From: Bacillota bacterium
Lineage (GTDB): Bacteria; Eremiobacterota; SpSt-956; JAKJGF01
Assembly: GCA_029555925.1 (NCBI GenBank)
Contig: JAKPQU010000364.1
Span: 1 to 21,210, forward strand
DNA: 21,210 bases
Reading direction: 5' to 3'
Numbering within the stretch: position 1 is the first letter of the stretch; every line of letters starts with the position of its first letter. The translations under genes were made by a program, and so were the position numbers. Under the pieces are notes generated by a model. The model saw nothing but the letters and a program-made list of their open reading frames with translations, did not search any database and had not been told where the DNA came from. Below, piece by piece: positions 21,126 to 21,210 of this stretch.

Positions 21126-21195
21126 TACCGTAACAGGTAAAATGGTATCCGTAAAAAGCTTCTGCCTGGCGGGCTCTGGAGAAGAAAAATTCGTT
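21123..21195 (+). repeat. F4: family F 3'-end hairpin repeat
   Basis: Begins at the TAG stop of the 680-residue gene (TTAGTACCGTAACAGGTAAA) and contains GCTTCTGCCTGGCGGGCTCT then GGAGAAGAAAAA. Same layout as F3 and F1. Confidence 0.85.
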
Positions 21196-21210
21196 TTTTA
21201 TTTAGAATTA

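Overview
An AT-rich window (about one third GC by eye) from a bacterium I cannot place below domain level. Genes are short-spaced, carry Shine-Dalgarno sequences, and often start with TTG or GTG. A lipoprotein, signal peptides, a membrane anti-sigma factor and several beta-propeller proteins show an elaborate cell envelope. There is no rRNA, tRNA, CRISPR array, transposase or prophage module. The gene mix and the dense small repeats recall uncultured or environmental lineages, but that is an impression only.

Layout. 1-2230: a metallo-beta-lactamase-fold hydrolase, then (minus strand) a ParA ATPase overlapping a small winged-helix protein with a ParB-like N-terminal motif. 2230-4740: an EcsC-like protein with a repetitive acidic tail, and a small three-helix membrane protein. 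4740-5872 (minus): a receiver-only response regulator and a sensorless histidine kinase. 5926-6507: an island of stacked repeats. 6505-8740 (minus): two secreted propeller proteins, one IPT/TIG plus W-rich repeats and one TolB/PD40 lipoprotein. 9077-10324 (minus): a regulator with three HTH domains and a LexA/S24-like domain lacking its catalytic serine. 10524-10748: two candidate structured RNAs. 10877-15367 (plus): an unknown protein, then a probable regulatory operon of sigma factor, membrane zinc-finger/TPR anti-sigma factor and subtilisin-like protease. 15602-16695: an ArsC/Spx-like thioredoxin-fold protein and a zinc-ribbon membrane protein. 16749-18570 (minus): a PQQ-repeat propeller and a LuxR-type response regulator. 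19083-21125: a large unrecognised helical protein.

The strongest signal that genes do not explain is the intergenic DNA. It holds at least five small repeat families, called A, B, D, E and F here. Family A is a hairpin of about 80 bp whose arms covary between copies. Family B is a TA-flanked MITE-like element with a heptanucleotide array at its centre; one B copy is nested inside an A copy, and one A copy interrupts a long inverted repeat. Separately, period-7 tandem arrays of many different sequences recur. Nearly all keep TGA or TAA at one fixed phase of the 7-mer, and several lie on or just after a gene's stop codon. Three such units place a stop in all three frames.

Functionally the window is regulatory and envelope-oriented: two phospho-relay modules, a sigma/anti-sigma pair beside a protease, a large DNA-binding regulator divergent from RNA candidates, and four secreted or propeller proteins. 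Links between these blocks are inference.
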